Origin: Euclidia mi
Taxonomy: Eukaryota; Arthropoda; Insecta; Lepidoptera; Erebidae
Reading direction: 5' to 3'
DNA length: 64,000 nucleotides
Assembly (NCBI GenBank): GCA_944739405.2
Contig: OX123183.2
Coordinates: 93,572,729-93,636,728, forward strand
Shown: positions 48,660 to 60,200 of the stretch, in pieces
How the letters are laid out: every line of letters begins with the position of its first letter
How positions within the stretch are numbered: the first letter of the stretch is position 1
Translations under genes and position numbers: made by a program
The notes under the pieces: generated by a model
What the model was told of the DNA's origin: nothing
Seen by the model: only the letters and a program-made list of their open reading frames with translations
The model's database searches: none

Positions 48660-50136
48660 AAATATATGTACAGGTGTGTTTAGGCGTCGTAGAATGCCTC
48701 CGTACCAATAACATCGGGTAACGTGCCTAGAAGGCTGGCAGCATTGCTAGGCTGGATGGCAATGCTGATTCTTTGAGCAAAGAATAAACCAGCCGGTCAC
48801 GTGAGACGTCGATTAACCGCTTAGATATGTCTCGGTATAAACGAGCGCTCGGACCCCATGAGCCTGGCGTTTCCACATCAAACGGTTCAAATATGTAATT
48901 AGCTACTAGATTACTGTATTTGCGCCGTTTGAGGGTTTCCGCAGATGCAGCAGTAAAGCCAGCATGGTCTCCCGTGCTTGGAACATGGCATGGCGCGGGG
49001 TGTCTACGCAGGTTGCGTCCCACACTAAAGGCCTACCCATTTTCCATGGCAACAATGACATATCGTCAGGTCTCTTCCCGTCGTCGCGTACCAAACCATT
49101 TGGTTCAAGTACAGCTGGTAAACCAGACGCGACAAGAGCACGACGAATTATGTCATTTAGGTGAGCATGACCAGGAATTCTACCAGCGCTTCTGCTGCAG
49201 GATAACCCATGGTGTCCGAGGCTATTGACGCCTTCGCTACAATGACATCGATGCGGAGAAACACACGGAGCACCTAAACGAAGACAAGTGGCGATACGGA
49301 ACGTCTCATCGTCTAACATGGTTCCTGTGTTGGACGATGGTAGTGCCTGAAGCCATAGACCGGATTCCCATTCCCACACAGCCAGAAAGCGAGCACGCTC
49401 TGTAACATTAAAAGATGTATCCAAAAGATTTTTTCTCACAATGTTTACAAAGCGGCGCGTCCCAGTGACTTTGGGAGAATACGTTGGTGGGCAAATCAGT
49501 AATGGGACAAGCCATTTTCCAGGCGTTTATAGCTTCGGTTTTGCACAACACTTCTGAGTTAACTACTGTAGGAGATAATATTTTCCAAGTTAACTGTGAA
49601 CTGTTCCTGCTTAGCTGTGAACCGATGACAGGAACGCCGGTAAACTGACACTGGAAATTTTGCGAACGCCTAGCCCACCCAAACGTATGGTAAAGATCCT
49701 TGTCAGCCAGGCTCAGTCGTCCAAGTCCACATTAAATTTTTTTTTAAAGTAACTTGTATAATTTGGTCGATTTGTCCTAATAATGTTATTTTTTCCAAAG
49801 TTGCGAAGATCTTAAGGCTTGACGAAATTTTGGGACGAAAAGGCAATATCGAATAATAGTATAAACCGAATGTATATTAATTTTGAATAGGCGATCTGAA
49901 ATTTCACAAAAAAATTGTATCTTTTCTTCTAAGAAAGAATCAAAAGCTTCTTCAAATACGGGCGAACCTAGGAGGCGAAATGAACTCTTTTCAATAATTT
50001 TGATGTTTGGTGCCAAATGATTAAATTTAGAAATTATCAAATCCTGTTTTCTGGATTCTGAGGTATTAACAAAAAGTTCACATTTACTGGAATTTAATTG
50101 CTAACCAATAGATGAGAATTTATTTAAAAAAAAATT
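48660..50136 (-). mobile_element. Second copy of the zinc-finger/endonuclease LINE, C-terminal part
   Basis: Reading leftwards: 50040-49786 encodes the end of the RT (IIEKSSFRLLGSPVFEEAFD), aligned to 5830-5650 of copy 1 and without the extra A that breaks that copy. 49439-48906 holds the knuckle (HRCHCSEGVNSLGHHGLSC) and RPDDMSLLPWKMGRPLVWD; 49023-48727 holds the last part. At least two slips, near 49620 and 48960, break the frame. Protein similarity to copy 1 is high but nucleotide divergence is clear, so the two are separate old insertions. Confidence 0.8.
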
Positions 50137-51419
50137 CAGGCAAGTGCGAGTCTGACCCGCACACCGAGGGTTCCGTACGCATTGCATCGTGTATCAAGAC
50201 GAATTTTGCCCGTTTTTTTATGTCGAGTGTCGTTATAGAATATTGCTAAAATAAGTATAAGAAAAGTTTTTCTACTGTTAACATGAATGACCTCCTTAAC
50301 TTTAGCAGTAATCGCTAAAATATTTAAGTACATTCCTATCTACAAAACCGTTCTTGGAGTTATTCTTGTCTTCATACTGTAAGACCTTGCTTCTTGCAAT
50401 ATTACAGTATTCTAAATCCACATTGGTGCTAATTACGCTAGTCCTCTAAAACTGTATGAGCGCCCATACAACTTAGAGGACTATCTTAAATGGAGTCTAC
50501 TATGTTTGTATGGGGACACCCTTAAATTTTCCACTTTTTTATTTTTTTGTAATTTTTCCTTTATTTGTGTTGACCCTGCCGTGTGGTTGACGGCATAGAA
50601 TACAAGTGTCACCACCCCCTATCTTCCCGTGGGTGTCGTAAGAGGCGACTAAGGGATAACACGATGCAAATACCATCTTTGCGTAGAGACGGAAAACTCG
50701 ACATCAAACCCTATACGACTGCCTCGTTGGTCTCGCGGCATAAATGTGCGCGTGGGATCGGGAGGTCCCGGGTTCGATTCCTGGGTCGGGCAGTGTTATT
50801 GGGTTTTTCTGTCACGAAATTCTCAGTAGCAGCACGGAGTCTGGAAATGTGCCCGGTACGGCAATAGGCTCGCCCCTTATTACGTGGGACTAAAGTATAT
50901 CTGGCGAAAATTGGGTGTAGAAATATACCTCTGCCTACCCCTTCGGGGATAAAAGGCGTGACGATATGTATGTATGTATGTATGTATGTTGTGTTGACCC
51001 TGCTTTTGGCCAAATTTTGTGATTCTAGTTCAACGGGAACTACTATATAGGTTTTCGACCCAAAACCGATAGGGTACTTACGATTGAATTGTCAATTTTG
51101 GTTAAAACCAAGATCTTACAGCACAAGTAAAGGAAAAATTACGAAAATTAAAAAAAGTTGAAAATTAAGGTTAATTTTAATACTTACAAATTTTCCCAAA
51201 AATCTAATTTTGACCATATCTTTTTATCGGGTTGACCCAGGACCTGATTTTTATACACCTAATAGTAACCATAGACCTCAGTATCTGGTATAAATTTCAA
51301 TTTGCTAGGTCCACCCGTTCCTGAGAAAATCGGTGGTGACACACGGACAGACAGACAGACAAGAAAGTGATCTTATAAGGGTTCCTTTTTTACCTTGTGA
51401 GGTACGGAACCCTAAAAAA
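50137..51419. mobile_element. GGGTTCCGTAC-ended inverted-repeat element interrupting LINE copy 2
   Basis: Inverted ends agggttccgtac (about 50168) and gtacggaaccct (about 51402) sit near the borders. The LINE reading that stops at 50136 resumes at about 51420 (ctcccagagtgccatcatct, matching 5990-6010 of copy 1). The interior carries gacagacagacagac and a nested SINE at 50580-50989. I recall such ends as common in Lepidoptera; no coding content is seen, so it is probably non-autonomous. Confidence 0.65.
50580..50989 (+). mobile_element. SINE (type A) with 14-bp target duplication
   Basis: Flanked by tgtgttgaccctgc at 50566-50579 and 50990-51003. It is the plus-strand counterpart of 41442-41858, with a (gtat)n tail at 50966-50989. 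The tRNA-like core has tggtctcgcggcataaat and a B box. Confidence 0.88.
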
Positions 51420-51510
51420 ACATATCATGCAGTACTGTATCTGCATCGCCTCCCAGAGTGCCATCATCTAAGTATCATACATTAAATTTAGAATTTAGAA
51501 TTTAATGTAT
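51420..51510 (-). mobile_element. Remainder of LINE copy 2
   Basis: About 85 bp equivalent to 5970-6035 of copy 1, around the catalytic YLDD. It ends in a palindrome (51469-51518) where the similarity stops. Confidence 0.6.
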
Positions 51511-51519
51511 GGTACTTTA

Positions 51520-52950
51520 GAATTTTATCTCGAGTGGTCAATAAAGTATATATATTGCCACCCCACTTAGGCTCATTTGAATACCAATTGGGCTTGAGGA
51601 TAATTTTATCTGGCTTAAGTTCAAAGGTCATTGACCCCGATTCTCTTGATTGACCGTGTGATGGTTATGTGTAATAACTAGTTTTTGTCGATGTTATAAA
51701 ATTCTTTAAAATATACCTAGTAAAGCATAGATTTATATGTACTAACGTACTAGATGCGCCCTTCTGTACAACGAAAATGTTCCACTGACTTATGGTTTGG
51801 GAATTATACAGCTCTTAGTTCGTTCGACAACTCTCTAGTGGGCGCACGAAACCGCGCTCTGTCAAACTGCTTACGAAATTATTTATTTAATTGGAATAAG
51901 AAAGTTTTCAGTGATTATTCTGTGCAAATCTGTTTTATTGCTTGGTAACTAATCTACTTTTTGGCATAAAACATCTTAGCAACGCAATTACTAGGCAATA
52001 TTATCAATTTTCGTGCACCGGGCAAGTCCATTGTAGGCAAGTCCATTGTGGGCAAGTCCGAGATGAATAAATGAGGGCGAGTCCATTGTACTATCTGTCA
52101 CTTTCACATATGCACGATATTACGTTTGCAAAAACGATACAGATATATACGCGGAGTTGTCGGCAGTTCTCGTCATAGAATAAAATTACAGACTGGAAAA
52201 AATCCTTTGAGAATCTCGAGTACCGACTTAATATTTTTTTGCTCTACAATATTTGTTAAAGGTTGGTGTTCAAAGTATATTATAAATAATACAGTTTTAA
52301 ATTCATAGATTGTGTGTATTCTACGTTCGTACTCAGCGATACGTTCCTTTAAAAAAAATACGTCCAAACATACAAATAAAGCTGCAGAAGTTACTTTTTT
52401 GATGTTTATTATAAGTATATAATATGCCAGATAACAAAAAATAGAAGTTCGTTTGTCTTCTTCTTTACCGATATTGACGACATTTCTTGTATTTTTGAAG
52501 TTACCTACATAGGTCTTATTACTTAGCCATCTACGGTCCACAAGCGGGTGCTGTTGTTGCGAACGAAAAAGTTTTCCTATAGCAAGGGAAATTTCGTGAT
52601 CGCAGGTAGATATCAATATAACATCTACTACTTCATTTTTGCGTAATATCCTGAATCATCGTACGTAGTTGAACGAGAAAAATATAGCTTTTTGGACATT
52701 GTTCTCTCATACTTTTGCCATATTTTTATGAAATGGATGAACTGATAAGGCCCTTTGTTGCTCATACATGGAATGGCATAGAGTGGTATTCTCTAAAGTC
52801 TAAAAGAAAAAGAAAATTATCAACTAATGATATGACAATAAGTTTGTAATTTGAACTCCAAAAGAAATCCCGCGAGATGCCATGGCATTCCCGTTCGCTT
52901 GTTACTATTGATATTTGTCATTGAAATTAAAGTTTTACTTATATTTAAGT
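51520..52950. other. Mostly non-coding stretch with short tandem repeats
   Basis: A 14-16-bp unit (ggcaagtccattgt) repeats about four times at 52020-52090. A minus-strand frame (52616-52173) contains LISTCDHEISLAIGK and HPLVDRRWLSNKTYVG followed by a gtaact donor-like site; no family recognised. A short plus-strand frame at 52735-52848 (MDELIRPFVAHTWNG...) is also unrecognised. Confidence 0.35.
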
Positions 52951-53095
52951 TATGTCTTCCTTTATCACAAAAAATATGGGATGCCGTGATGGACAGTACG
53001 GTACGGCATATTTTGTGCAATCCCTCCTATGTACCCTATCGTTTATGAAGCCTCATATAATGTATCCTATTGTTTATAAGTTTAATTATTTTAGA

Positions 53096-53506
53096 TTCTT
53101 GCGCGAAAACGTTGAGAAAAGGGAAAATTGGTTCAAATTTGTCCAGGCTGACAGAAGAAAAGAAACGTGGTTGCCATCTGTACACTCGCATATCTGCTCA
53201 GCGCATTTCCGTCCTGATGATTTCACAATTTCCAAAACTGGAAGGTTCTTTAAAAAGGACGCAATTCCTTATGATACTTGTTGGACTCCATATGACACGT
53301 TTGAGAATGTAGAAACTCCTAAAAATGCATCGCCTTCTTCTCTCCATAATGTGCACGTATCTGAATCTGATTCGATATTTGATAGCCCAAGAAAAGTTAA
53401 ACTAAAAGCAAGCTTACGTGAAGTATCTGTAAAAAATAAATTACTTGCACAAAATAAGAAAAAAATATCTGATTGTATTTTTCTGTGTCCACGAAATATC
53501 AAGTAG
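53096..53506 (+). CDS. THAP-domain protein, second part (probable last exon)
   Basis: An acceptor-like ttaattattttag at 53082-53095 precedes an open frame. It reads FLRENVEKRENWFKFVQ, then HSHICSAHFRPDDF and KKDAIPYDTCW, which are the Trp, the Cys-x2-His pair and the AVP-like end of a C2CH THAP zinc finger. About 70 further residues, Ser/Lys-rich, end at TAG 53504-53506, with an AATAAA at 53511. The first zinc-ligand pair (C-x2-4-C) should lie in an upstream exon that I could not find. THAP domains bind DNA and occur in regulators and in P-element-like transposases; either is possible. Confidence 0.6.
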   Translation, partial: FLRENVEKRENWFKFVQADRRKETWLPSVHSHICSAHFRPDDFTISKTGRFFKKDAIPYDTCWTPYDTFENVETPKNASPSSLHNVHVSESDSIFDSPRKVKLKASLREVSVKNKLLAQNKKKISDCIFLCPRNIK

Positions 53507-53519
53507 GTAAAATAAACAG

Positions 53520-56340
53520 TTTGTCACATCTGCGTATATTTATTCTTAATCTATGACGAAAACACCCACGCGCGCATGCGTAGTCAATCAGTCTGAGTGA
53601 CAATGAGTGACAGTAATTTTGTTTGAAATATCATCTCTATATTATATATCTCTATGTAGTAAAGACATATTATAAATTCTCATCTCTTTCTTTTGGCAAA
53701 ATTTGTGTCTATTTAATATTATATACAAAAACAATATACCTATTATAAATCGATGATTTTGTGTTTTTGTATCAAAAGATTATTATTATACCTACCAGTT
53801 TTTTTCATTTATCAGATATTCCGATTTGGCTTACAAATTTTTCAATAATCAAAATTAGGGTTTCTACCCTAATTTTGACTAATATGCCTTATTTTTCGCG
53901 TTGTTCAAAGCTATTCATGATAGAGGTCAGAAGTCTAAATAAGACAATGGTTCAAGTCCTAGAAAAGTCATAAGAGCAATTAAAATCTTAGTATACATTT
54001 AGAACCATAAATTATATCAAATATTTTTTATTTGAAGTCCAGAGCTTAATCTACATAATTATAGGTTAAATGAAAATATTTCCTCAACAGCAGAACTAAG
54101 TCAATAATTATTATAAACAAGACTTGCTTGTTATTTTCTCTTGCATTGATAAGCCTCACTTTAAAATAAAGCCGTTGTGTTTATAAACAAATAAATGACG
54201 TAGATGTGAACACAACATTTCTAAGTGCATGTCGGGCCACGCGCAATGAGGTATGAGTATGAGTTCAGTACTTGTTTTGCCACTTGAAAGGACTAGTTTT
54301 TATTTAATAAAAAAATATACATACAATTTTTTTTTTGCGTGCTATAGATGTAATACGATCTGTCATAATTTGTATAGATACAATTAAATCCAACATGTTC
54401 ATTTTAGATGCGGCGGGAGAAGAAGGATCCTTTATGGGCGCTGATTAATGTTAAGTATTTGACAACCTCTGGGTACTTAGAGATTTTTAGCAACATAAAG
54501 TTGCTGTAAAGGTCAGAGGCGTATTGTAATAGGTATGAGAAAAGACACCATTGTAAATATTTGTATCCGGGCTACCCATTATAAACTCGTTTTATATGTT
54601 ATTTTACAGGTTTGTGAGTTCACCTGCCAAACTTCAGTTCTTCGATATCCATCGTCGCCGAAATTAACCAGCTTAGTCTCTGGTCGACATTCGTAAAGAT
54701 AAAATTTTATTTGAAGTACATGTAGAATCTTTAAGATTTTTTTTTTAAATCCGTCGTTTATAAGCGTAACACGCGTACGCAAACATGCTGTTTATCTATT
54801 TGTCACGGAAACATTATTTTAAATAAAATAATTTCAATTTGCAGTGACTTCCACAAAACTTCAATTCTTAGTTATGTTCAACAATTATCGTTTAGAAATT
54901 GAATATCATGAGAAGTCAGGGTCAATGGAACGAGTAATAAGTATTTAATATTAATCCTTATTAATCTTGACGTCCGAATTAAATCATTGATACGCAAAGA
55001 TAACGTACTTACGTAGTGGTGTAATCTACATTTACTTTGGGCCGGTTTTTAATGTGTAGTTAATTAAACCAAAGACTGGTTTAAATCCATTTCATGATGA
55101 CTTGAGATTTGATACTTCACTTGATATTTCTAATAACTAACTACTTGACTTAATTATGTATTAAAAAACTCAGTAGTGTTCAATCTATTCTCTTTCCGTG
55201 CATTAAAAAATGTTAATATTTACACAAAACGAAGATTATACGGCGCTATATTTATAATTATATTTCAGTACAGATTTATAATATGTCATAGGCATCTGGT
55301 TAAGATAGATTATTTAATGAAAGATTATCTAAAATAGTGCCATCATGCTAAAATGGCTAGCTGTTAAATAAAGGCTAGTTGTACCAGTTAGCTGCGACAT
55401 AAGCATAAATGTTTATTAGGTTAACCTGTAATCTTATTCGCAATATATTACGTAAGAACTAGAAGTTCAATAAACGTAGACGATGAATGAAAAGACGTAA
55501 TACTCAATACGAGCAACGTAAACACACGACAAAGTTGCGTAATTATAGCTAACTACCGATGCAATATATGTATGTGACAATCGGTTACATTTCAAACAAG
55601 CTGTGCCATTTGATCGTCGATCCTTCGTTCGCTTAGCGTTTTATTCGGCTCATAGGGGTTGTAATCTGCTGTTAAGCCAGCTTATCACGGTGCATCGTTT
55701 TGCTAAACTTCAAAGGGTCCGCACGCGCTTTAGAAGTTTTCTGACTACGGTATACCTTCAAACATGCCGCGCCGGCGCGTGTCCGTCAGCAAAACCACGC
55801 ACCATGGAAAGAGGGCTTCACATAGCTTGCAACCTTCCTTAATTCTAGGGCTGTCAACTGCCAAATAAATCTTTTTGGAATCTGAATAATGAGATTACTG
55901 CATTCATAAAACAATCTCTTCAGCAATGTAAAATTAATCAACCATTACAATTTGTTTATCATTAGAAATGTTATCAAACCGTTTGATTATTGTACTTACT
56001 ATTTACTTAAACTAGTTTCATAATATGATAGAATGTTAGTTTTAAACAAGTTATTTATGTGTGTAGTATATGTATTATTGAATATAGCTACAGTTTTTCT
56101 GTTATAAATAAGTGTTAAGTCTAGTCTAATGAATTCAATTTTAAGTTAATGACTGTTTGTACTATTTGCTCAAAATGTACGCTTACTATTTTTTGCCGAT
56201 GCTTAGGTAATTATGGTTCATAATAATGTAAGCAATGACTTAAAATCTACTATCAAAGGACCAAATTGCGTTAATATCGGCATGTTATCAGTGTGGTTTG
56301 TAGAACACACATTTCATTATCCGTATTTATTTTACTGTCG
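53520..56340. other. Non-coding AT-rich stretch with one GC-richer island
   Basis: A hairpin lies at 53849-53878. A GC-richer block at 55600-55850 (around cgcgccggcgcg) stands out from its surroundings. A possible short coding start on the minus strand lies at 54652-54624. No other gene seen. Confidence 0.4.
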
Positions 56341-56344
56341 CTTC

Positions 56345-56602
56345 TCGTGCGTAACGTCCTTCGGATAGCAAGTTACGCAGGCGGTCCCTGCTGTCATGAA
56401 GATCTTTGATGATCGTTGTGGGAAGTCAGTACCTCTGAATAAACTGACACTACTATAAACCAAAGAATTTCGCTATCCCTTTGGGTTACAGATGTAAGAC
56501 AGACAGATGCTCTGTAGGAAAGCTCATATTCAGTCAAATCCTGTTAGACTAGTAAATAGATCCCAGGTTGCAACTGGGATAACGCTAGGAGAATGGTGAT
56601 GC
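56345..56602 (+). mobile_element. Type 1 SINE, 5'-truncated
   Basis: Matches the 3' two-thirds of 8270-8637 (gctgtcatgaagatcttt, agtcagtacct, aactgggataacgctagga) and ends gaatggtgatg. The tRNA head is missing. Confidence 0.75.
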
Positions 56603-56971
56603 CGAAAAATCATAAAGGTATGGATGTACAAGTAAAATACAGAAATTATTTTCTTTTATAGAATAATATTGCAGACAAAGATAATCATTTTATCAAGTTT
56701 CTGTGTTGATTCGACGGTTGACGCTATAGATAGCGCGAAGAATCTACTTAATTAGTGATAAAAACAGTTGGTTCTTAATTACATTGTTGCCAGGTATTAT
56801 TGATAAGTAAATGTCCGATTACAGTTACACAGTGATATCAGAGTTCCGTATGTGCCAGTAGTGTTTGAAGTGTGAATGTTTTGAGATTCATACAAAAGAA
56901 AGCGATGCGATGAGTATACAATACAATTACGGCCGGTCCGAATATTTGATCTATCCATGGGTTTGTTTCTA

Positions 56972-57226
56972 GTCCGTGTGGCGATGGATTAAGAATACGG
57001 AATGTCACCACCCCATATCATCCCATGGGTGTCGTAAGAGCCGACAGAGGGAGCATTATGCTCTGCATAATGCTCCCTCTGTTGTTCCAGAGAACAACAC
57101 TGTAAGAGAGGGAAAACTTGATAGAAACCCTATACCAACCGTTTGGCCAGCGTGGTATAGTAGGCCAATTCCTCCTTTCAAAGGAGAGGCCTAGTCCAGC
57201 AGTGGACTGTTAAAGGCTGATGATGG
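56972..57226 (+). mobile_element. SINE (type B) carrying a perfect internal hairpin
   Basis: The head cgtgtggcgatggattaag and gtgtcgtaagagccgacag match 36060-36300; the tail is ggagaggcctagtccagcag...gctgatgatgg. Unlike the sister copy, it has a 16-bp perfect inverted repeat at 57045-57081. Confidence 0.75.
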
Positions 57227-60200
57227 ATTTGGCTACTATGGATACATATTTGACATAAGCCCCATAAAAATGTGACAATTATTGTTGGAAGAATTAAAGT
57301 GTTACCGACATGTAATCCCTTATATGCCTTTGTAATAATGCTGAACCGTCGGGTACTCGAAATGAAGGCACGTGGTTTGTATCCAGGAAGATAATTTATG
57401 TTGAATAAGGCCACAAAGCGTAAAGCAGAAGAAATGTACTGTCTAAGAGCAATGCCCGGCATTACAATACGATGGGCATGTATTGTAACATCAAAACTGT
57501 TGCAGTTGAAGTCAATTAGTTCAATATATCCAGAGGTCTATCTATCGGTACATTTTAGCCATATCAACACCAGGCATAAAGCCGACAAAATTTGATTTTA
57601 TGGACTTTGGATGTAGGTAGTGACTACACAAAATTGTCAAACAATTTGTAGCCACCGATACGTATTATCAAAATTTAAATTCAACACTTCTCTGGCAAAA
57701 TTTTATTTTTCTGGCTAAATTAGGTTTTAGTCTACTGTTGAAACAAAAAATTAGAAAGCTTGTTCTATTTTGACTTTTTGACATTTTTGTTGATTTGTAT
57801 ATAAATTAAAATGCTTTTACTTTAAAGAGTTTAAAGTGTCTGAAATTTTGCTGATTTTTCATAACGCAAACATTTAATGATTTAATCACATCAATTATAT
57901 TAAATATTTTATCTTATCGTCTTCTTATTTATAAAAACAGAATCATATGCAAATTTGCTGCAATTAATTATAATATGCCGTGAAGTAATTATGTAACAAT
58001 AGCGCGATAACTGTGCTGCTAATTAAAAAATGTTTTGAGAAGATTATTATTTGCCGTTGATAAGTTAGCTGGTTAAATATTCATTCTAGACTATTATTGA
58101 TATTTTATGTATACAGATTAACCTTGAACCTAGATCTTGCCAATTAAACACACATAGGTATACTACGAAAGTTATTGACGGTTATATAAAATTAATTTGA
58201 CGGTTTTCGTTTACGGTTCAATGTTTTACAACTGTATGACCGGCTTACAACGGTCGTAGTTGAGGAGGAATACGTTAAATTAACTTTTATAATGTACACA
58301 AACCGCGTTAGTTAAAATTCGATTTCGAAAGTAGTTAAGTAACTTCAGCTAGAGTTGACTTTAAGATAACAGTATAGTATAAAGAAGTATAAACGCAATA
58401 CTCATATATAAACGGTCTCATGATATTTCCTCCCAAGCCAATGGATAATGGGAGCAATGGGAGCAATAGGAGCAATTGGAGCGCCAAAGTCTGTAGCTAG
58501 CGAAATGTTCAGGCAAAAATAAAATAAATAAATCTTCGATAGAAATTCGGACCTACTTAATAAACCCTGACTAAGGTACCTAATGAAAATAGTAGAAAAT
58601 ATAAGCATAAGATTCTCATTCCCGTCCTTCCAAAGGCTGCCTGAAAGAGATCGCTCTTAGCATTAGACCCATTGAATAAATGTTTTTACGCCCAAGCAAA
58701 CATACCGAGTCATCTTAAAGCCTCAGTAGAAGTTTATCAAATTCACCAAGGATCACACAGGTGTTCAATTGGTCGACATGAGACTGTGTTGTGATAATGC
58801 ATGTTATCAACATTTATCAGACAATAATCGATATCTGCCTTGACATTTCTAACTGGAGACATTCGAAATTCTTGCCTGGTTGTGTCAAAAGAACAAAGAG
58901 CAAGGTATGCGCGTTTTTTTAAAAACCCGTGTATTTTTCTTGTAAGCTATGATATGTCTGTCGGTATCGGCTTAGAGTTTAGACATGAAATTATAAATAC
59001 GCTTTTATAGGTAGATGCAAAGGTTTTCTTATTTTGTGGCGAACTGATCGTTTCTATAAAAACGCTAGATTGTGGTTAAATGTTGAGGGGGGGGGGGGGT
59101 CTGGGTCTCAATGATAATTTGCTTCAGGTATTTTTTTTTGTTTCTTGTCTTTAAGATTTAAAAGCTCGTTATACCAACCCGACACACAGTTTTAATATCG
59201 GAATAACCACAAAGCTTACTTCATTAGCATATTAATTACATCACAGCACTATTACCCACATTGAAAAGGGTTAAGGTTGCAACATACATTAGTCTATTTG
59301 ACTCGATTAGTCATATTTAATCGTACCAATACAATGTTTACACTACAACTGGGTCAATAGACCGGAGTGCGCAACCTTGCGTTTGTACTTGCGGTCCTTA
59401 CGTCGAAGTCTAATTCATACATTACCAATGTTTAGGTTAGGTTTAGTTTTAGGTATTAGGTTTGACTACATTAAACCAGTTTATTTAGTGAGTCTCAACT
59501 CGGAATGGCAATAAATAAGACATTTAAGGTATAAATTATCCCACTCCATCCGCGACCACGACCGTAGCAAGTCAGTCGAAACGTCGTAGGAAGCCAGCTT
59601 AAGAAATATGACTGGTTATTTATCACTTCAAGTCATCCTACAAACCCACACGATGGTCTTTAAAGTAAAGTCAACAGCTTGGAATGCTGTGGTAACAAAT
59701 CGGATTAAACAAAGTGCGTGGGAAGATAGTTATACTGAAAAATTTGACCGACGTCCGTCTATGTATTGTGACTTAGACTTGAGGCATTATATGCACAATA
59801 CATCAATTCAGCAATTCGTACTACAAAACCCAAATTGGTACATCCTGACATCTCAATACAACAACCGAAAAAGTCTACTTTGTAGGTATACATATGTATA
59901 GCATATGTGTATTGTTGTATACATTTATATAGCAGTTGCCTCCAGTTCTCTGTAGTACGTGATCGCGAGACAGAATTTTATAAGGAGTGGCATCTAATAG
60001 TCCTAACTCGCCTCAATTGAGGACGACCCAGGAAGAGACCATGAATATCTTAAGGAAGTGACAAGTGGACCAGTTAGACATGTTTAAAGAAATAAAACTA
60101 AAAATATGAAATCACAAAAATTAAAATCTGATTTTCACATTATATGGTCTTAAAAATCAACTGTGAAACTCATTGACTCACATTAATGTCGACAGAAAAT

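Noticed and set aside
50583..50867. 94-codon frame shared with 41555-41959
   Set aside because: The shared protein reflects two copies of the same SINE; the frame spans a Pol III promoter and has no protein features.
59087..59099. Run of 13 G
   Set aside because: Simple homopolymer; could also be a sequencing artefact. No G-quadruplex array is visible.
59608..59901. 97-codon plus-strand frame
   Set aside because: No recognised motif and no promoter, splice or poly(A) context.
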